The notes under the pieces: generated by a model
Seen by the model: the letters and a program-made list of their open reading frames with translations, nothing else
Told to the model about the DNA's origin: nothing
The model's database searches: none
Program-made: the position numbers and the translations under genes
Source: Pelotomaculum sp.
GTDB lineage: Bacteria > Bacillota > Desulfotomaculia > Desulfotomaculales > Pelotomaculaceae
NCBI GenBank assembly: GCA_022839445.1
Contig: JALHFC010000039.1
Coordinates: 1,318 to 15,521 of the forward strand
Direction: 5' to 3'
DNA: 14,204 nt
In this document: positions 11,460 through 14,204 of the stretch, piece after piece
How the letters are laid out: each line of letters begins with the position of its first letter
How positions within the stretch are numbered: the stretch's first letter is position 1

Positions 11460-12722
11460 ATGCTTACTACGCGGCCACGTGGCACAAATGATATTTTGCC
11501 GGGGGATGTGGAGAAGTGGCAGTACCTTGAGGGGCAAATCTGCCGCATCTGCAGTGAATATGGTTTTTCTGAGATTAGGACGCCTATCTTTGAACATACG
11601 GAGCTTTTTTTGCGCGGGGTGGGCGATACCACTGATATTGTCGAAAAAGAGATGTACACATTTAACGATCGGGGGGAGCGCAGCATCACCTTGAGGCCGG
11701 AAGGCACTGCACCTGTAGTAAGGGCCTATTTGGAAGACAGGCTGTACGCCGGGCCCCAGCCGGTAAAGCTATTTTATACCGGGCCGATGTTCCGCTATGA
11801 CCGGCCCCAGTCCGGGCGCTTCCGGCAGTTTCACCAGTTTGGCGTGGAGGTCTTTGGTTCCCATGACCCGGCTGTGGATGCCGAAGTCATGGCTATGGCT
11901 ATGGATCTGTTTGCCAGGCTGGGTTTGCGCAATCTGGAGTTGCGTGTTAACAGTGTCGGTTGTCCGGCTTGCCGTATAGTGTTGCGCCGGAGATTGCAGG
12001 ACTTTTTCCGGCCGCGGTTGGATAACTTGTGCAAAAACTGCCGGGACAGGTTTGAAAAAAACCCCATGCGGATCCTGGATTGCAAGGAAAAGCGGTGCAA
12101 AGAGGCCGGGGCGGGCGCGCCCACAACAATCGACTGCCTGTGTGATGGCTGCGCCGGCCACTTTGAGCAGGTTAAAAAGCACCTGGATTTGCTTAACCTT
12201 TCTTACATTGTAGACAGCTGCTTGGTGCGGGGGCTGGATTATTACACCCACACCGCATTCGAAATAATGGCTTCGGACATCGGCGCCCAGAGTTCCATCG
12301 GCGGTGGCGGGCGTTATAATAGGCTGGTGGAAACCTGTGGCGGGCCTCCTACGCCGGGGATTGGTTACGCCCTGGGGATGGAGCGAATAATTCTGTTGAT
12401 GGAGAGGCAAGGGATTGAAACGCCTGGAACGCCTGGGAAGGATGTTTTTGTGGTAACCGCCGGGCAGGCTACGTCCACCGAGGCGTTTAAATTGCTCTTT
12501 GGCCTTCGTTCCGCCGGGCTGTCAGCCGATAAAGATTACATGAACCGCAGCCTGAAAGCGCAAATGAAATATGCGGCAAAAGCCGGCGCCAGGTTTGCGG
12601 TAATCGTAGGTGAGGAGGAGTTAAAGCAAGGTGTCGCCCTGGTAAGGGACATGAGTACAGGGGCGCAGGAGGCCGTGGTGTTTGGCGGGATTGTTGAATA
12701 TTTATGTTTAAAACAACTGTAG
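11460..12722 (+). CDS. hisS: Histidyl-tRNA synthetase
   Basis: HisRS is a class II homodimer that charges tRNA-His. The 420-residue length is normal. It opens with TTRPRGTNDILPGD. Motif 1 is near 39-60, motif 2 is FRYDRPQSGRFRQFHQ (111-126), the histidine-binding HisA motif is RGLDYYTHT (257-265), and motif 3 is GIGYALGMERI (300-310). An anticodon-binding domain follows from about 325. The region 165-232 has nine cysteines (C168, C171, C191, C194, C208, C213, C226, C228, C231), which I recognise as normal for clostridial-type HisRS and which may bind zinc. ATG 11460 follows AGGAG (11447-11451); the open frame upstream lies inside the T-box and is not coding. It is the first gene of hisS-aspS and is controlled by the leader. 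Confidence 0.97.
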   Translation: MLTTRPRGTNDILPGDVEKWQYLEGQICRICSEYGFSEIRTPIFEHTELFLRGVGDTTDIVEKEMYTFNDRGERSITLRPEGTAPVVRAYLEDRLYAGPQPVKLFYTGPMFRYDRPQSGRFRQFHQFGVEVFGSHDPAVDAEVMAMAMDLFARLGLRNLELRVNSVGCPACRIVLRRRLQDFFRPRLDNLCKNCRDRFEKNPMRILDCKEKRCKEAGAGAPTTIDCLCDGCAGHFEQVKKHLDLLNLSYIVDSCLVRGLDYYTHTAFEIMASDIGAQSSIGGGGRYNRLVETCGGPPTPGIGYALGMERIILLMERQGIETPGTPGKDVFVVTAGQATSTEAFKLLFGLRSAGLSADKDYMNRSLKAQMKYAAKAGARFAVIVGEEELKQGVALVRDMSTGAQEAVVFGGIVEYLCLKQL

Positions 12723-12792
12723 TTATGTTTGGCGGGGGGATATGGCGCTAAGGCAAGTAAATGTAAATGTTTTATGGGGAGAGATGTTAAAA

Positions 12793-14204
12793 ATGATTGA
12801 TTTTATGAAAGGGCTTAAACGTAGCCATTATTGTGGCGAATTAAGGATTTCGCATGCTGGTGAGCAGGTGGTGCTAATGGGTTGGGTGCAGCGGAGGCGG
12901 GACCACGGCGGTTTGATTTTTGTCGATTTGAGGGACCGGACCGGGCTAGCGCAGGTGGTATTTAGCCCGGACCTGCACGAAGACGCGTTTTTGAAAGCTG
13001 AGGAGACGCGCAGCGAGTATGTCCTAGCTGTGCGGGGCGTTGTCCGGATGCGCCCGGAAGGAACCGCAAACCCCAACCTGGCCACCGGTGAGGTAGAGGT
13101 ACTGGCAAGCGAGCTGCGTATCTTGAACCGGGCCAAGACGCCACCATTTTACATAGAGGATAATGTGGATGTGGACGAGAACCTGCGGCTACGCTACCGC
13201 TACCTCGATTTGCGTCGGCCGGAAATGCAGGAGGCGCTTTTCCTGCGTCACCGGGCTGCCAAGTCGATCCGGAATTTTCTAGACGAAAACGGTTTTTTAG
13301 AAATAGAAACCCCGGTGCTGACCAAAAGCACACCGGAAGGCGCCCGGGACTACTTGGTGCCAAGCCGGCTCAACCCCGGAAAATTTTATGCCCTGCCCCA
13401 GTCGCCCCAGCTTTTTAAGCAGATCTTGATGGTGGCCGGTCTGGACAAATATTATCAAATCGTCCGCTGCTTCCGGGATGAGGACTTAAGGGCCGACCGC
13501 CAGCCGGAATTTACCCAGGTCGATATTGAGATGTCGTTTGTGGATGTCGATGATGTCCTGGAACTGATGGAAGACATGATCGGAAGGTTGTGCCGGGAAA
13601 CTGCCGGGCTGGAAATCCCGAGGTCATTTCCCCGCCTATCCTATCGCGAGGCGCTGGACCGTTACGGTTCCGACAAGCCGGATACCCGCTTTGGAATGGA
13701 GTTGGCCGACATATCGGACATTGCCTCCGGTTGTGGGTTTAAGGTTTTCTCATCTGTGATCTCTACCGGAGGGCAAGTCAAGGGAATCAACGCTAAAGGT
13801 TGCGGGAGCTTCAGCCGGAAAGAAATAGAGGACCTCACCGCCTTTGCTGCGGTGTACAAAGCTAAGGGACTGGCCTACTTTGTCGTGACTGAAGACGGGG
13901 TTAAGTCGGTCATCGCCAAGTTTTTCAGCGATCAGGAGTTATCCGCTATTCTGGAAAGGTTGAAGGCGGAGCCCGGGGACCTTTTGCTTTTTGTCGCCGA
14001 CAAGCCGGAGATTGTGGCCAATTCGTTAGGGGCGTTGCGGCTCCATCTTGGTGAACTCCTTAATCTGATCCCGGAAGATCTTTGGAACTTTCTTTGGGTG
14101 GTAGATTTTCCCTTGCTGGAATATGACCAGGAAGAAGGACGCTACACTGCCATGCACCACCCTTTTACTTCGCCGGGGGAAGCTGATATTCCGCTTATTG
14201 AAAG
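12793..14204 (+). CDS. aspS: Aspartyl-tRNA synthetase, probably non-discriminating; 3' end outside the window
   Basis: A class IIb synthetase; 470 codons are visible and the frame is open at the window edge. Bacterial AspRS is about 590 residues. The N-terminal anticodon-binding OB fold (about 1-110) has WVQRRRDHGG and RPEGTANPN. The catalytic core shows QSPQLFKQ (203-210) and motif 2 CFRDEDLRADRQPEF (226-240), and the bacterial GAD insertion spans about 285-420. Motif 3 lies beyond the window. H38 and G90 match the His/Gly pair that marks non-discriminating AspRS, which charges both tRNA-Asp and tRNA-Asn; discriminating E. coli-type enzymes have Leu and Lys there. GGGGAGAG (12776-12783) precedes ATG 12793 by nine bases. 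In-frame ATG codons at 12742, 12784 and 12805 are alternatives. It lies 70 nt after hisS. Confidence 0.95.
   Translation, partial: MIDFMKGLKRSHYCGELRISHAGEQVVLMGWVQRRRDHGGLIFVDLRDRTGLAQVVFSPDLHEDAFLKAEETRSEYVLAVRGVVRMRPEGTANPNLATGEVEVLASELRILNRAKTPPFYIEDNVDVDENLRLRYRYLDLRRPEMQEALFLRHRAAKSIRNFLDENGFLEIETPVLTKSTPEGARDYLVPSRLNPGKFYALPQSPQLFKQILMVAGLDKYYQIVRCFRDEDLRADRQPEFTQVDIEMSFVDVDDVLELMEDMIGRLCRETAGLEIPRSFPRLSYREALDRYGSDKPDTRFGMELADISDIASGCGFKVFSSVISTGGQVKGINAKGCGSFSRKEIEDLTAFAAVYKAKGLAYFVVTEDGVKSVIAKFFSDQELSAILERLKAEPGDLLLFVADKPEIVANSLGALRLHLGELLNLIPEDLWNFLWVVDFPLLEYDQEEGRYTAMHHPFTSPGEADIPLIE

Noticed and set aside
11165..12230. Cysteine-rich part of HisRS as a novel inserted zinc domain
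   Set aside because: The cysteine pattern (GCPACR, CKNCRD, LDCKEKRC, CLCDGC, at bases of about 11960-12155) is what I recall as normal for HisRS of this bacterial group.
11769..12410. 213-residue open frame on the minus strand inside hisS
   Set aside because: It is a shadow of the hisS coding frame, with no recognisable domain and no ribosome site, and it is fully covered by a certain gene.
1..14204. Mobile elements, CRISPR arrays, tRNA or rRNA genes, defence systems
   Set aside because: I found no transposase, integrase, direct-repeat array, cloverleaf or rRNA-like sequence. Apart from the breaks described, the region is conserved housekeeping content.

Overview
The window looks like an ordinary chromosomal housekeeping segment from a low-to-mid GC Gram-positive anaerobe. 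My best guess is the Peptococcaceae/Desulfotomaculum-Pelotomaculum group (inference). The reasons are a T-box leader, sigma-A type promoters, strong GGAGG ribosome sites with frequent GTG/TTG starts, a yteA-type sporulation zinc-finger gene, a cytoplasmic-membrane lipoprotein, and the order recJ - relA - dtd - MBL hydrolase - hisS - aspS, which I know from that group. I see no mobile element, CRISPR array, tRNA or rRNA.

Layout. 1-1537 (+): 3' end of secF, a small membrane protein (DUF5665 type) overlapping it in another frame, and a yteA/DksA-like zinc-finger protein. 1538-1765: two hairpins and a consensus promoter for uspA. 1766-2203 (+): universal stress protein. 2241-2720 (-): a bifunctional-nuclease (DUF151) family protein, convergent with uspA. 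2721-2993: a divergent promoter region with a structured leader in front of a cation-diffusion-facilitator (CDF) metal exporter (2994-3899, +). 3989-4696 (+): a LolA-like lipoprotein with its own promoter and a strong terminator. 4800-7493 (+): long recJ, whose promoter predicts an almost leaderless mRNA. 7638-9865 (+): relA/spoT-type (p)ppGpp synthetase/hydrolase, broken at about 8487. 9898-10989 (+): dtd and a glyoxalase-II-like hydrolase, then a terminator. 11121-11459: promoter and T-box riboswitch. 11460 to the end (+): hisS and aspS, the latter running off the window.

Points of most interest. (1) relA lacks about 64 nt (a number equal to 1 mod 3), exactly where the synthetase catalytic aspartate (D264 of the Streptococcus dysgalactiae equisimilis enzyme) should lie. 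The hydrolase half is intact. (2) The T-box in front of hisS-aspS carries overlapping AAC (Asn) and CAC (His) codons in its specifier loop. The loop geometry and the variable T-box base (C, pairing with a G discriminator) favour tRNA-Asn. The encoded AspRS has the His/Gly signature of non-discriminating enzymes, which charge both tRNA-Asp and tRNA-Asn, so the leader and the enzyme tell the same story. (3) The CDF exporter leader folds into a compact closed junction that competes with an alternative helix, as a riboswitch would, and I cannot assign it to a known class.

How the genes fit together: most serve translation and its quality control (hisS, aspS, dtd), stringent and stress response (relA, uspA), DNA repair (recJ), export and envelope (secF, lipoprotein), and metal homeostasis (CDF). 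The relA-dtd-MBL and hisS-aspS blocks look like operons. The others appear to be separate transcription units.
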